Part shown: piece after piece, positions 1 to 7,720 of the stretch
How positions within the stretch are numbered: the stretch's first letter is position 1
Layout of the letters: every line of letters begins with the position of its first letter
Assembly (NCBI GenBank): GCA_029932895.1
Contig: JAOZPF010000057.1
Coordinates: 1 to 12,847, forward strand
DNA: 12,847 nucleotides
From: Anaerolineae bacterium
Lineage (GTDB): Bacteria > Chloroflexota > Anaerolineae > B4-G1 > DUEL01
Direction: 5' to 3'
Translations under genes and position numbers: made by a program
The notes under the pieces: model-generated
What the model was told of the DNA's origin: nothing
The model's input: only the letters and a program-made list of their open reading frames with translations
Databases searched by the model: none

Positions 1-1
1 T

Positions 2-922
2 GAGAACTATGGCACGCTGATCGGCATGATCCTGGTTTTCCCCATCATCGGCCTGTTGGAACCGCGATTCCTGACAATGGGCAATTTCCTCAACATCCTG
101 CGCCAGGCCGCGACCCTCACCCTGGTCGCGCTAGGTCTGACATTTGTGTTGGCCGCCGGCGTGTTCGACATCTCGGTCGGCGGGGTCGCTGGCCTGTGCA
201 GCATTGTGGCGGCTTTGGTTCTCGCGCGCGGCTACGGGTTCGTGCTGGCGTCGCTCGCCGCCCTGTTGACGGGCTTGAGCGTGGGCTTTGTCAACGGCCT
301 CTTGGTGGCTCGATTTCATACCAACGACTTTCTGGCGACGGTGGCGATGATGTTTGTTGCCATCGGCTTTGATGTCCTTCTCTCTAAAGGGGCGAACGTG
401 CACATCGACTTTGCGTACGCCTCGGAGCTGCGGCTGCTGGGCAAGGGTGACATCTGGGGCATTCCCGCGGCGACGATTCTGCTCACCGTGGTAGCGCTGG
501 CCTGTTACATCATCCTCGACCACACCAAGCTAGGGCGTCGTCTCTATGCCATTGGCGGCAACCCCCGCGCCGCTCACCTCTCCGGTGTGGACGTCGACGG
601 GGACAGGTGGATCGCCTTTGCGCTCTGCGCACTGGTAGTAGCAATCGGCGGTATCATGCTCGCGGCACGGTTGGAAGGCGGCAAGCCCCGTGCCGGCGAA
701 GCGCTGTTAGGAGATAGCATCGCAGCAGCCTCGATCGGCACCACCTTTCTGCGCCGTGGCCGGCCCCATGTGCTGGGCACCGTGCTGGGCGGTATCTTTC
801 TCGCCACCCTAGCCAACGGGTTCGTTTTCCTCAACATCGCTTTCTACTACCAGTACATCGTGCGCGGCATAGCTATCGCCGGCGCTGTGGCCTTTTCCGG
901 CGCACGCCTGCAAAGCCGGTGA
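2..922 (+). CDS. ABC transporter permease, RbsC family (5'-truncated by window edge)
   Basis: Inner-membrane permease of a ribose/sugar/nucleoside-type ABC importer (BPD_transp_2 family). The open frame runs to the left edge and reads E-N-Y-G-T-L-I-G-M before the first internal ATG at 26, so the true start is probably upstream; 306 residues are visible. Several hydrophobic segments alternate with short loops. The family hallmark near the N-terminus, AAGVFDISVGG, matches the 'GGIDLSVGS' region of RbsC, and VNGLLVARF and the C-terminal GTTFLRRGRPHVLGTVLGG are also typical. It ends 18 bases before a second permease of the same family, with which it probably forms a heterodimer. The ATPase and periplasmic binding protein are not in the window and should lie upstream. 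The family is certain. The substrate (pentose, polyol, autoinducer-2-like or nucleoside) cannot be told from the permease. Confidence 0.93.
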   Translation, partial: ENYGTLIGMILVFPIIGLLEPRFLTMGNFLNILRQAATLTLVALGLTFVLAAGVFDISVGGVAGLCSIVAALVLARGYGFVLASLAALLTGLSVGFVNGLLVARFHTNDFLATVAMMFVAIGFDVLLSKGANVHIDFAYASELRLLGKGDIWGIPAATILLTVVALACYIILDHTKLGRRLYAIGGNPRAAHLSGVDVDGDRWIAFALCALVVAIGGIMLAARLEGGKPRAGEALLGDSIAAASIGTTFLRRGRPHVLGTVLGGIFLATLANGFVFLNIAFYYQYIVRGIAIAGAVAFSGARLQSR

Positions 923-940
923 CGCCCTCCGAGGAGCGTT

Positions 941-1906
941 ATGAAAATTCGTACAGAGATCGGTCGGTGGGTATCGGATTACCTGGCCCGGTTCGGCACG
1001 CTGAGCCTGATGGCCCTGGTATGCGCGTTCCTGGCGTTGGCAGTACCATCCTTCATCAACCCCTCCAACCTCTTCGACGTCCTGAGACAGGTGGCGGTAA
1101 TAGGAGTGATGGCTTGCGGCCTGACTTTTTCGGTGGCCGCAGGAGGGTTCGACCTCTCCGTTGGGTCGGTAGCCGCTCTGAGCACCGTGTTCACGGCGTG
1201 GCTGCTGGTGCGCGACGTGCCGTTGGTCGCCACGCTGCTGCTGGTGCTGACCGCGGGAGCCTTGAGCGGGTGGGTCAACGGCCTGTTCTGCGCCCGACTG
1301 CGCATCGTCCCGTGGGTGGGGACACTGGCAACTATGCTCATCGTCGTAGGCCCCCAGTTCATGATGACAGAGGGGGGTAGCCAAATTCCAGGCGGCCTGG
1401 GCGGAGAACAGCCCGTGATGGACTTTCTGGGCCGGGGATTTCTTGGTCCCGTGCCGGTAGCCGCCCTGGCTATGCTGGTCATCGCCGCGGTCAGCGAGGT
1501 GGTGCTCTCGCAGACGCGGCTCGGTCAACACGTACAGGCCATAGGAGGAGATCAGACCGCCGCCGCGACCTGTGGCATCAACACACGCCGTGTGCTCTGG
1601 ATCGCCTACGTGTTCAGCGGTATCCTGGCGGCAGCCTCCGGATTGCTGATGGCCGCACGAATGGGATTTGGCCAAGTGCGCATCGGCGAGCCCTACCTTA
1701 TGGATTCCATCGCCGCCGTCTTTCTCGGCAGCACTGTCCTCCGCGAGGGACGGCCACACATCATCGGTACGGTCATCGGAGCGATCTTTATGGGGGTTAT
1801 GTTCAACGGGCTGACGCTGCTCCACGTACCGTATTGGGGCTTTTACCTGTTCCGGGGCATCATGGTCTTTGTCGCGGTCGCGCTGTCGGGCTTTGCGACA
1901 CGCTAG
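941..1906 (+). CDS. ABC transporter permease, RbsC family (second subunit)
   Basis: A full-length 321-residue RbsC-type inner-membrane permease. ATG at 941 follows GAGGAGCG at the usual distance. It shows the family signature AAGGFDLSVGS, the WVNGLFCARL segment and the C-terminal STVLREGRPHIIGTVIGAI. It is a clear paralogue of the upstream permease, the two sharing almost the same motifs in the same order. Tandem non-identical permeases are common in this importer family and usually form one heterodimeric channel with a shared ATPase. It is 25 bases upstream of the DUF6506-like gene and co-directional with the transketolase genes, so the imported compound is probably what those enzymes act on (inference). 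Substrate unknown. Confidence 0.94.
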   Translation: MKIRTEIGRWVSDYLARFGTLSLMALVCAFLALAVPSFINPSNLFDVLRQVAVIGVMACGLTFSVAAGGFDLSVGSVAALSTVFTAWLLVRDVPLVATLLLVLTAGALSGWVNGLFCARLRIVPWVGTLATMLIVVGPQFMMTEGGSQIPGGLGGEQPVMDFLGRGFLGPVPVAALAMLVIAAVSEVVLSQTRLGQHVQAIGGDQTAAATCGINTRRVLWIAYVFSGILAAASGLLMAARMGFGQVRIGEPYLMDSIAAVFLGSTVLREGRPHIIGTVIGAIFMGVMFNGLTLLHVPYWGFYLFRGIMVFVAVALSGFATR

Positions 1907-1931
1907 CCCTTTCTAGACGAGGAGGAAGAGT

Positions 1932-2237
1932 ATGGCTGACATCGGGTTCATAGTTCTGGCAGCCGGAGCAGAGCCGGCCGAGCACCAAACAGTCCTCAGC
2001 ACACCAGCTTACAACCTCATGGTCATCGCCGTGCCCGACTATGCCACCGCTGCCAACGTAGCCCAAAACCTGTACGCAACAGGCGTCAAGATCATAGAAT
2101 TGTGCGGCGGCTTTGGCCACATCGGCGCGGCGGAGGTGGCCCGCGCCGTTCCCGAGGCACAGGTGGGGGTGGTCCGTTTCGACAACCATCCGGGCCTGTC
2201 CAACGAGAGCGGTGACGCACATTTCGGTGGGAGGTAG
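1932..2237 (+). CDS. Small DUF6506-like protein of unknown function
   Basis: A soluble 101-residue protein with no signal peptide or membrane segment. A strong ribosome binding site, GAGGAGGA (1919-1926), precedes the ATG. The pattern FIVLAAGAEPAEH at the N-terminus, then IELCGGFGHIGAAEVARAV in the middle and VGVVRFDNHPG near the C-terminus, matches what I recall of the DUF6506 family, whose reaction is not established. The invariant-looking Gly, His and Asp residues (CGGFGH; RFDNHPG) would suit a small metabolite- or metal-binding pocket, but that is a guess. The stop codon lies 4 bases before the TTG start of the transketolase N subunit, and its last codons contain that gene's ribosome binding site, so the two are translationally linked. 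This suggests a role in the same sugar or polyol pathway. Confidence 0.75.
   Translation: MADIGFIVLAAGAEPAEHQTVLSTPAYNLMVIAVPDYATAANVAQNLYATGVKIIELCGGFGHIGAAEVARAVPEAQVGVVRFDNHPGLSNESGDAHFGGR
2229..2234 (+). promoter_or_regulatory. Ribosome binding site fixing the TTG start of the transketolase N subunit
   Basis: GGGAGG lies 7 bases before TTG at 2242, inside the last codons of the DUF6506-like gene. The reading frame is open much further upstream (to 2113), but those codons overlap the DUF6506-like gene and give no transketolase-like sequence, so the site supports the TTG start. Confidence 0.7.
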
Positions 2238-2241
2238 ACCC

Positions 2242-3093
2242 TTGGTATACACCGATCAAGACATCGAGGCTTTGCAAGCCCACGCCCGCACCGTGCGACG
2301 GCACATCGTCCAGATGATTGCCCATGCCGGTGCCGGGCACCCCGGCGGCTCCCTTTCGGCAACCGACATCATCGTCTGCCTGTACTATGGCCTGATGCGC
2401 ATCGACCCCGTCCGCCCCGATTGGCGCGATCGCGACCGCTTCATCCTGTCAAAGGGGCACAGTTGCCCAGCGCTGTACGCCACACTGGCCGAGAAGGGGT
2501 ACTTTTCCCCAGAGCATCTGCTGACTTTCGACCACGTTGACTCTATCCTTCAGGGGCACCCCGATATGACCAAGACGCCGGGCGTCGATATGTCAACGGG
2601 GTCTCTGGGACAGGGGCTGTCTGTGGGCATCGGAATGGCCTTGGGAGCGCGACTGCGCGGCAGCGATTTTCACACCTATGTATTGCTTGGGGACGGTGAA
2701 CTGCAGGAAGGACAGGTGTGGGAAGCGGCTATGGCGGCGTCCAAGTTCCGCCTGGACAACCTGACAGCTATTGTGGACGCCAACCGTTTGCAGTTGGCAG
2801 ATACGGTCGAGGAAATCATGCCATCCGGCAAACCCAGCGAGGCCAAGTGGCGCGCCTTCGGCTGGAACGTGCTAGAGATGGATGGACATGACATCCGGCA
2901 AATCCTGACTGTGCTGGACCAGGCGCGCCGTCACGTGGGCGAGCCGACGGTCGTCATCGCCCACACCGTGAAGGGAAAGGGCGTGTCATTTATGGAAGAC
3001 AACGTGGCCTGGCACTCGCGGGGGCTCGCGCCGGACGAGCTATCACAAGCGTTGAGAGACCTGAGTCAGATTGGAGGAGCTGCCCGTGAGTGA
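2242..3093 (+). CDS. Transketolase, N-terminal (thiamine pyrophosphate-binding) subunit
   Basis: One half of a split transketolase, which moves a two-carbon ketol unit between sugar phosphates in the cytoplasm. From the TTG start the protein has 283 residues, the usual size for this subunit. It shows AGAGHPGGSLSATDI near the N-terminus, SKGHSCPALYATLA, STGSLGQGLSVGIGMA, and the thiamine pyrophosphate motif GDGELQEGQ followed by a conserved Asn in IVDANR. VKGKGVSFME lies near the C-terminus. Its stop overlaps the start of the C subunit by 8 bases. Split transketolases occur in the ordinary pentose phosphate pathway and in dedicated catabolic pathways such as apulose-4-phosphate cleavage (AptA/AptB). 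The ABC sugar-type importer next door favours a dedicated catabolic role, but the substrate is not shown. Confidence 0.93.
   Translation: MVYTDQDIEALQAHARTVRRHIVQMIAHAGAGHPGGSLSATDIIVCLYYGLMRIDPVRPDWRDRDRFILSKGHSCPALYATLAEKGYFSPEHLLTFDHVDSILQGHPDMTKTPGVDMSTGSLGQGLSVGIGMALGARLRGSDFHTYVLLGDGELQEGQVWEAAMAASKFRLDNLTAIVDANRLQLADTVEEIMPSGKPSEAKWRAFGWNVLEMDGHDIRQILTVLDQARRHVGEPTVVIAHTVKGKGVSFMEDNVAWHSRGLAPDELSQALRDLSQIGGAARE
3073..3079 (+). promoter_or_regulatory. Ribosome binding site for the transketolase C subunit
   Basis: GGAGGAG lies 6 bases before GTG at 3086 and inside the end of the N-subunit gene. The alternative TTG at 3071 would overlap this site, so GTG 3086 is preferred. Confidence 0.75.
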
Positions 3094-4042
3094 GCTACAA
3101 GCTATGCGCGTCGCTTTCGGGGAGGCACTGGCCGATCTAGGCCGCCGCAACTCCCAAATCGTGGCCCTGGATGCCGATCTGGCCCCGGCCACAAAATTCT
3201 CCTTCTTCGCGGACGAGTTCCCCGACCGCTTCTTCCAGGTCGGTGTAGCCGAGCAGAATATGGCTGGCATCGCCGCTGGCCTGGCAGCCGTGGGGTTCAT
3301 CCCTTTTATCAGCACCTTTGCCTGCTTTGCCAGTTGCCGGATTGCGGACCAGGTCCGCACAAGCATCGCTCAGCCCGGCCTGAACGTCAAAATCATCGGT
3401 TCATATTCTGGGCTTCTGACCGGCAAGACGGGCAAAACACACCAGGCGATCGAGGACATCGCTCTGTACCGGGCGATGCCCAATATCACGATCGTCGCCC
3501 CAGCCGACGCGGTGGAGGCAAAGGCAGCCACCCACGCGATCGCCGCGTACCCCACGCCGGTCTACCTGCGCCTGACGCGAGACCCAGCGCCGGTGATCTT
3601 TGCCGAGTCCTCGTTCGAGATCGGGAAAGCATACCTGCTGCGAGAGGGAAACGCCATCAGTTTGATCAGCACCGGCAGCATGACCCCCACCGCACTGGTG
3701 GCGGCCGACCTGCTCGCCCAGGACGGGTTGGAGGCCACGGTGTTGCACGTGCCGACCATCAAGCCGCTGGATGTGGCGGCCGTCGTCGCGGCGGCACGGG
3801 CCAGTGGTATGGTGGTCACTCTGGAAGAACACAACATCTACGCGGGGTTCGGGGCGGCCGTCACCGAGGCGTTGAGCGCAGAATACCCAACCCCCACCTT
3901 TCGCATCGGAGTACAAGACACCTTTGCCGAATCGGCCCCCAATGAGTCGCTTTTGGAAAAGTACGGCCTGACGCCTCGCCATGTGGCCCAAGCGGCCCGC
4001 CAGTGGATCGCGCGATGGGGACAGGACGAGCGATGCGGATGA
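3086..4042 (+). CDS. Transketolase, C-terminal subunit (pyrimidine and C domains)
   Basis: Partner of the N subunit; both are needed for an active transketolase. From GTG 3086 it is 318 residues. The pyrimidine-binding domain comes first: VAFGEALADLG, LDADLAPATKF, and the motif VGVAEQNMAGIAAGLA, whose Glu activates thiamine pyrophosphate. The C-terminal domain follows, with LISTGSMTPTALVAADLL, PTIKPLDVAAV and TLEEHNIYAGFGAAV. Spacing supports one translational unit: its start overlaps the N-subunit stop by 8 bases, and its TGA stop (4040-4042) overlaps the ATG of the dehydrogenase in an ATGA arrangement. 1-Deoxyxylulose-5-phosphate synthase and pyruvate dehydrogenase E1-beta share this fold, but the split layout and motifs point to transketolase. 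Confidence 0.93.
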   Translation: MSELQAMRVAFGEALADLGRRNSQIVALDADLAPATKFSFFADEFPDRFFQVGVAEQNMAGIAAGLAAVGFIPFISTFACFASCRIADQVRTSIAQPGLNVKIIGSYSGLLTGKTGKTHQAIEDIALYRAMPNITIVAPADAVEAKAATHAIAAYPTPVYLRLTRDPAPVIFAESSFEIGKAYLLREGNAISLISTGSMTPTALVAADLLAQDGLEATVLHVPTIKPLDVAAVVAAARASGMVVTLEEHNIYAGFGAAVTEALSAEYPTPTFRIGVQDTFAESAPNESLLEKYGLTPRHVAQAARQWIARWGQDERCG

Positions 4043-5127
4043 TGAAGGCTCTGCTGTGGGATGGCCGACCTTACCCAGACGGCCTACAATGGACGTCTGC
4101 GCCACGTCCCGAGGCTCAGCCAGGGTGGGTGGTGATCGAGAATCGCGTCACGGGTATCTGCGGCTCCGACCTCCACTACCTTTCCGGGGCTATGAGACAG
4201 CAGGTGCCTGATGCCAACCTTCCCGCTATCCTGGGGCATGAGAACGCCGGTCTCGTCGTGGAGGTCGGCGCGGGCGTGACGGGTATCTCCATCGGCGACA
4301 GGGTGGCGGCTGAGCCGCTCCACCCATGCCAGGCGCAAGGTCTGCCGCCGTGCCCCGCGTGCCAGTCGGGGCAGTACCACCTATGCGCCAACCTCGGCCA
4401 TGTGGGCATCCCCGCCCGGCTGCGGCTTCCAGGCGGCTTTGGGCAATACTCGACCTACCATCACTCTACCATATTTCCCCTTCCAGATGGGGTCTCCTTT
4501 GAGGAGAGCGCCATTCTGGACGTGCTGGCTTGCTGCGTCCACGCCCTCCACATCGGCCAGCCGGCCCCAGGCGACGCAGTCGTGGTGCTGGGTTGTGGAG
4601 CCATCGGGCTTGATATGCTCCAGTGCCTGCATGCGGCCGGCGTGAGGGACATCATCTGCGTGGCCCGCTATCCCTTTCAGGCCGCGGCCGCCCGGAACCT
4701 TGGCGCTGCAGAGACCATCTGCCTGGACGATACTCCGGACGCTGTGGCTGCCGTCAACAACATCGCCCGCAGTGTCGACCAGGTCTATGAGTGCGTAGGA
4801 GGAAACGCCGATACGGTCCAACAGGCCATTGACATTTGCAGGCCGGGCGGGACGGTCATCATGTTGGGTTTTTTCAGCGGAGTGCGGCCGGTCAATCTCT
4901 CAACAGTCTTTCTCAAGGAGCTACGCATTCTAGCCGCCGACGGTTATTCCACCTGGGGCTCGCACCGCGAGTTCGGGATAGCATTGAGAATGCTGAACAC
5001 CCATCAGGTGGACCACCTGGGCCTCATCACCCACCGCTTCACCCGCTCCGAGTGGCGCGCCGGTTTCGACGCAGCATTTAACAAGCGCGATCACAAAAGC
5101 ATCAAGGTCGTGCTGGAGGCGAGTTAG
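4039..5127 (+). CDS. Zinc-dependent medium-chain alcohol/polyol dehydrogenase
   Basis: A probable NAD(P)-dependent oxidoreductase of the sorbitol/threonine dehydrogenase branch; it would interconvert a secondary alcohol or polyol and its ketone. Taking ATG 4039 gives 362 residues. GGACGAG (4024-4030) precedes it by 8 bases and the ATGA overlap with the transketolase stop supports it; ATG 4033 and GTG 4003 are less well placed. Catalytic zinc ligands appear as Cys41 (GICGSD) and His67-Glu68 (GHE), with Asp161 where many relatives have Glu. Four structural-zinc cysteines are at 97, 105, 108 and 116; the first is separated from the rest by a short extra loop (QAQGLP). The nucleotide-binding Rossmann motif GCGAIG is at 185-190. 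Context suggests oxidation of an imported polyol or sugar that then feeds the transketolase. The exact substrate is unknown. Confidence 0.88.
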   Translation: MMKALLWDGRPYPDGLQWTSAPRPEAQPGWVVIENRVTGICGSDLHYLSGAMRQQVPDANLPAILGHENAGLVVEVGAGVTGISIGDRVAAEPLHPCQAQGLPPCPACQSGQYHLCANLGHVGIPARLRLPGGFGQYSTYHHSTIFPLPDGVSFEESAILDVLACCVHALHIGQPAPGDAVVVLGCGAIGLDMLQCLHAAGVRDIICVARYPFQAAAARNLGAAETICLDDTPDAVAAVNNIARSVDQVYECVGGNADTVQQAIDICRPGGTVIMLGFFSGVRPVNLSTVFLKELRILAADGYSTWGSHREFGIALRMLNTHQVDHLGLITHRFTRSEWRAGFDAAFNKRDHKSIKVVLEAS

Positions 5128-5221
5128 AGAACAGCACAGTTGCCAAAAGACAGCCGGACAGGACAAACCCAAAGCCGCTGCCCGGAGACAAACTTTTCCG
5201 ACAGAACGGAGGATACAGCAG

Positions 5222-6265
5222 ATGAAAACAGATACCTGGAAAAACCGGCATTGGATCACGACGCTCGACTATACGCGCGAAGAGTTGGAAACCATACTCT
5301 CCGTGGCGGAAGAGTTGAAACAATCCTTTCTGCTGGGCAAGCCCCACGACCTGTTATTCCGCAAAACCTTGTTCATGATCTTTTACAACGCCAGCCTTCG
5401 CACGCGCAACAGCTTTGAGGCCGGCATGACGCAACTGGGTGGGCATGCCCACTTTCTCGACCAGGCCAAGATCTATTCGCCAGCCCTCTCTGGTCAGCAG
5501 GAAGCGCGGCACAGTGAGGAGATCGCCGACACCGCCCGCACCCTTGACCGGATGGGACACGGCATCTCGATCCGCTGCTTCGGGGATGCGGTAGGCTGGC
5601 AGTGGGGGATGGGCCACCGGGTAGTGAAAGAGTTCGCCCGCTGGTCAAGTGTGCCGATTATCAATATGGAGGATGACTGGTACCACCCCTGCCAGGCGAT
5701 GGCCGATATCATGACCGTCCGCGAAAAGCTCGGCGATCTGAGCGGTCGCAAGCTGGTGATGAGCTGGGCTTATGCCCCAGATACCAAGAAGCCGCTCAGC
5801 GTTGCCCACAGCATGTTGGCGGTCGCCTCCCAGTTCGGCATGGAGCTTGTGCTGGCCCACCCCGAGGGGTACGACCTCCACCCCGAGGTGTTGCAAAAGG
5901 TCCAGGCCAATGTGGACCACTATGGCGGCTCGTTCAGGATCAGCCACGATATGGACGAGGCCTACCGGGGCGCGGACGTGATCTATGCCAAGTCCTGGAC
6001 CGCCAGGCAGTTCTGGCCTCCCATAACCGACAAGCTGGAGGAAGCCGCGCTCGACGCTCTGGCCGAGGCAAACAAGGACTGGATCTGCGACAGCCGCCGG
6101 ATGGGGCTGGCAAAAAAGACGGCTATCTATATGCATTGCCTGCCATGCAACCGCGACTTTGAGGTCACCCGCGACGTGATCGACGGGGCGCAATCCGTCG
6201 TTTTCGACCAAGCCGAGAACCGCCTGCACGCGCAGAAGGCGATCATGAGCTTGCTGATGGGATAG
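5222..6265 (+). CDS. Knotted-type carbamoyltransferase (AOTC/YgeW-like)
   Basis: A member of the aspartate/ornithine carbamoyltransferase superfamily, 347 residues. Carbamoyl-phosphate motif SLRTR is at 58-62, HPCQ at 155-158, and HCLP at 305-308. The segment SWAYAPDTKKPLS (181-193) lies where the knotted subgroup (N-acetylornithine carbamoyltransferase and YgeW) differs from ordinary ornithine carbamoyltransferase. LAHPEGYDLHP resembles YgeW, while VPIINME and the C-terminal AENRLHAQKAIM resemble N-acetylornithine carbamoyltransferase (both from memory). GGAGG (5208-5212) precedes the ATG by 9 bases. A 94-base gap separates it from the dehydrogenase, with no promoter I can recognise. It is next to a dihydropyrimidinase-like gene, with no arginine-synthesis genes around, so I infer a catabolic role: cleaving a ureido compound with phosphate to give carbamoyl phosphate. 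An arginine-biosynthetic role remains possible. Confidence 0.85.
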   Translation: MKTDTWKNRHWITTLDYTREELETILSVAEELKQSFLLGKPHDLLFRKTLFMIFYNASLRTRNSFEAGMTQLGGHAHFLDQAKIYSPALSGQQEARHSEEIADTARTLDRMGHGISIRCFGDAVGWQWGMGHRVVKEFARWSSVPIINMEDDWYHPCQAMADIMTVREKLGDLSGRKLVMSWAYAPDTKKPLSVAHSMLAVASQFGMELVLAHPEGYDLHPEVLQKVQANVDHYGGSFRISHDMDEAYRGADVIYAKSWTARQFWPPITDKLEEAALDALAEANKDWICDSRRMGLAKKTAIYMHCLPCNRDFEVTRDVIDGAQSVVFDQAENRLHAQKAIMSLLMG

Positions 6266-6292
6266 AGACGACCCAAGTGAAAGAGGAAACCT

Positions 6293-7687
6293 GTGATCGA
6301 TCTGATGATTCGTGGTGGACGACTGGTGACGCCGGAGGGCGTGTTCCTGGGCAATGTCGCCGTTGATGGTGAGCAGATCGTCGCTGTAGGCCAGTTCGAT
6401 TTTCCAGCGCGACGTACTATCGACGCCTCAGGTAGTCTGGTGCTGCCTGGCCTGGTGGACGCGCACGTGCATATGCAATGCAACGCTTGGGGCGCTGTGA
6501 GCCCCAATGACTTTTACCGCGGCACGGTAGCGGGTGCCCTGGGCGGGGTCACCACTATCGTGGACTTTGCCACTCAGGTGCGCGGTCGCCCGATGATGGA
6601 AGCTGTGGAAGCACTGCGCGCCCAGGCGGACGGCAACACCGTCATTGACTATAGCATGCACCTCTCCATCACCGACGCCAGCCCGGCTACACTGCAAGAG
6701 ATCAAGCGGATCGTGGCGTACGGTATCCCTACCTTCAAGATGTTTACTACCTACAGAGCGCACAACATCATGGTGGAGGACGACGAGATACTGGCGATAT
6801 GCCAACGCGTCCACGAATGTGGCGGGCTGCCCGGCGCCCATGCCGAAAACGCCTCCATCTCGGAGCGCAATTACGAGCGGTTCGAGGCCGCGGGCTTGCG
6901 CGCGCCGTCGTATCACGCCCTCGCCAAGCCGGACTATGTCGAGGCGGAGGCGCTGAGTCGGATGTTACTTCTGGCCCGCGCGGCCGGGTCGCGTCTCTAC
7001 GTCTACCACCTGACCACGGCGTGGGGTGTGGAGCTGGTGCGTCATGCCCGGCAGGCCGGGCAGCCAGTCCTGGCCGAGACCTGCCCCCACTACCTGACAT
7101 TGACGCGGGCGCTGCTCGATCGACCAGACGGCGTGAACTGGATCTGCAGCCCGCCGCTGAGAGATAACACCGACCTGGAGGCTCTCTGGGCAGCACTGCT
7201 TGATGGCACCGTGGCCGTGATCAGCACCGATGAGGCCGGCTTCAACGCGGCCGACAAGCGGCGAGCCGCTGCTGCCGGTCCCCTGGACCAGATTCCCAAT
7301 GGCCTCCCTGGCATCGAGATGCGTCTGCCCGTGATTTTCACGCAGGGCGTCGAGAGCGGACGCCTGTCGCTGGAACGGTTCGTTGCTCTGAACTGTGCGA
7401 ACCCGGCTCGCATTTGCGGTCTCTATCCCCGCAAGGGGACCATCGCACCGGGCAGCGATGCCGACCTGATAGTCGTGGACCCCAAGAAGCGCGTGAGACT
7501 GAGCGCACAAACACAGCATATGCCGACCGACTGGTGCGCCTACGAGGGAATGGACGTGACCGGCTACCCAGCCTACACCATCGCCCGCGGGCAGGTGATC
7601 GTGGACCAGTACCGCTTCTGTGGCGAGCGCGGACGCGGCGCGTTCGTGCCGGGCCGCCTCGACGAGCGGCTGCTCGAGCAGGTATAG
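6293..7687 (+). CDS. Dihydropyrimidinase/hydantoinase-family amidohydrolase
   Basis: A cytosolic binuclear-metal cyclic amidohydrolase, 464 residues, starting at GTG 6293 with AGAGGA (6282-6287) 5 bases upstream. Metal ligands are visible: His58 and His60 (DAHVH), Lys149 as the likely carboxylated lysine (TFKMF), His183 (HAEN), His239 (VYHLT) and catalytic Asp313 (STDEAG). Tyr154 sits where the substrate-binding Tyr of dihydropyrimidinase lies. AETCPHYL, CSPPLR and NGLPGIEMRLP are typical of the hydantoinase/dihydropyrimidinase/allantoinase group. Expected reaction: ring opening of a dihydropyrimidine, hydantoin or similar cyclic ureide to an N-carbamoyl amino acid. Family members usually read SDHCPF or TDHAPF around the Asp; here it is TDEAGF, so the pocket edge differs. 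Context (carbamoyltransferase before, PreA-like enzyme and deaminase after) supports ureide or pyrimidine breakdown. Confidence 0.9.
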   Translation: MIDLMIRGGRLVTPEGVFLGNVAVDGEQIVAVGQFDFPARRTIDASGSLVLPGLVDAHVHMQCNAWGAVSPNDFYRGTVAGALGGVTTIVDFATQVRGRPMMEAVEALRAQADGNTVIDYSMHLSITDASPATLQEIKRIVAYGIPTFKMFTTYRAHNIMVEDDEILAICQRVHECGGLPGAHAENASISERNYERFEAAGLRAPSYHALAKPDYVEAEALSRMLLLARAAGSRLYVYHLTTAWGVELVRHARQAGQPVLAETCPHYLTLTRALLDRPDGVNWICSPPLRDNTDLEALWAALLDGTVAVISTDEAGFNAADKRRAAAAGPLDQIPNGLPGIEMRLPVIFTQGVESGRLSLERFVALNCANPARICGLYPRKGTIAPGSDADLIVVDPKKRVRLSAQTQHMPTDWCAYEGMDVTGYPAYTIARGQVIVDQYRFCGERGRGAFVPGRLDERLLEQV

Positions 7688-7708
7688 GCCGCTGTGATCT
7701 CTGCAAGT

Positions 7709-7716
7709 AAAGGAGG
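7709..7716 (+). promoter_or_regulatory. Very strong ribosome binding site ahead of a small orphan ORF
   Basis: AAAGGAGG, among the best Shine-Dalgarno matches in the window, lies 4 bases before ATG 7721. No known gene starts there, so the site is either a leader-peptide start or a coincidence. Confidence 0.5.
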
Positions 7717-7720
7717 CAAA

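Noticed and set aside
809..1825. Long - strand open frame (338 codons) opposite the second permease
   Set aside because: It is rich in His, Gln, Gly and Asp without any family motif, and lies entirely opposite clear permease coding. It is a GC-rich shadow frame.
2113..2241. Upstream extension of the transketolase N subunit
   Set aside because: These codons are the DUF6506-like gene read in another frame and give an Arg/Pro/Trp-rich sequence. The transketolase homology and ribosome binding site begin at 2229-2242.
5128..5221. Promoter or terminator in the 94-base gap before the carbamoyltransferase
   Set aside because: I see no convincing -35/-10 pair, no hairpin with a T-run and no riboswitch-like structure, only the ribosome binding site at 5208-5212.
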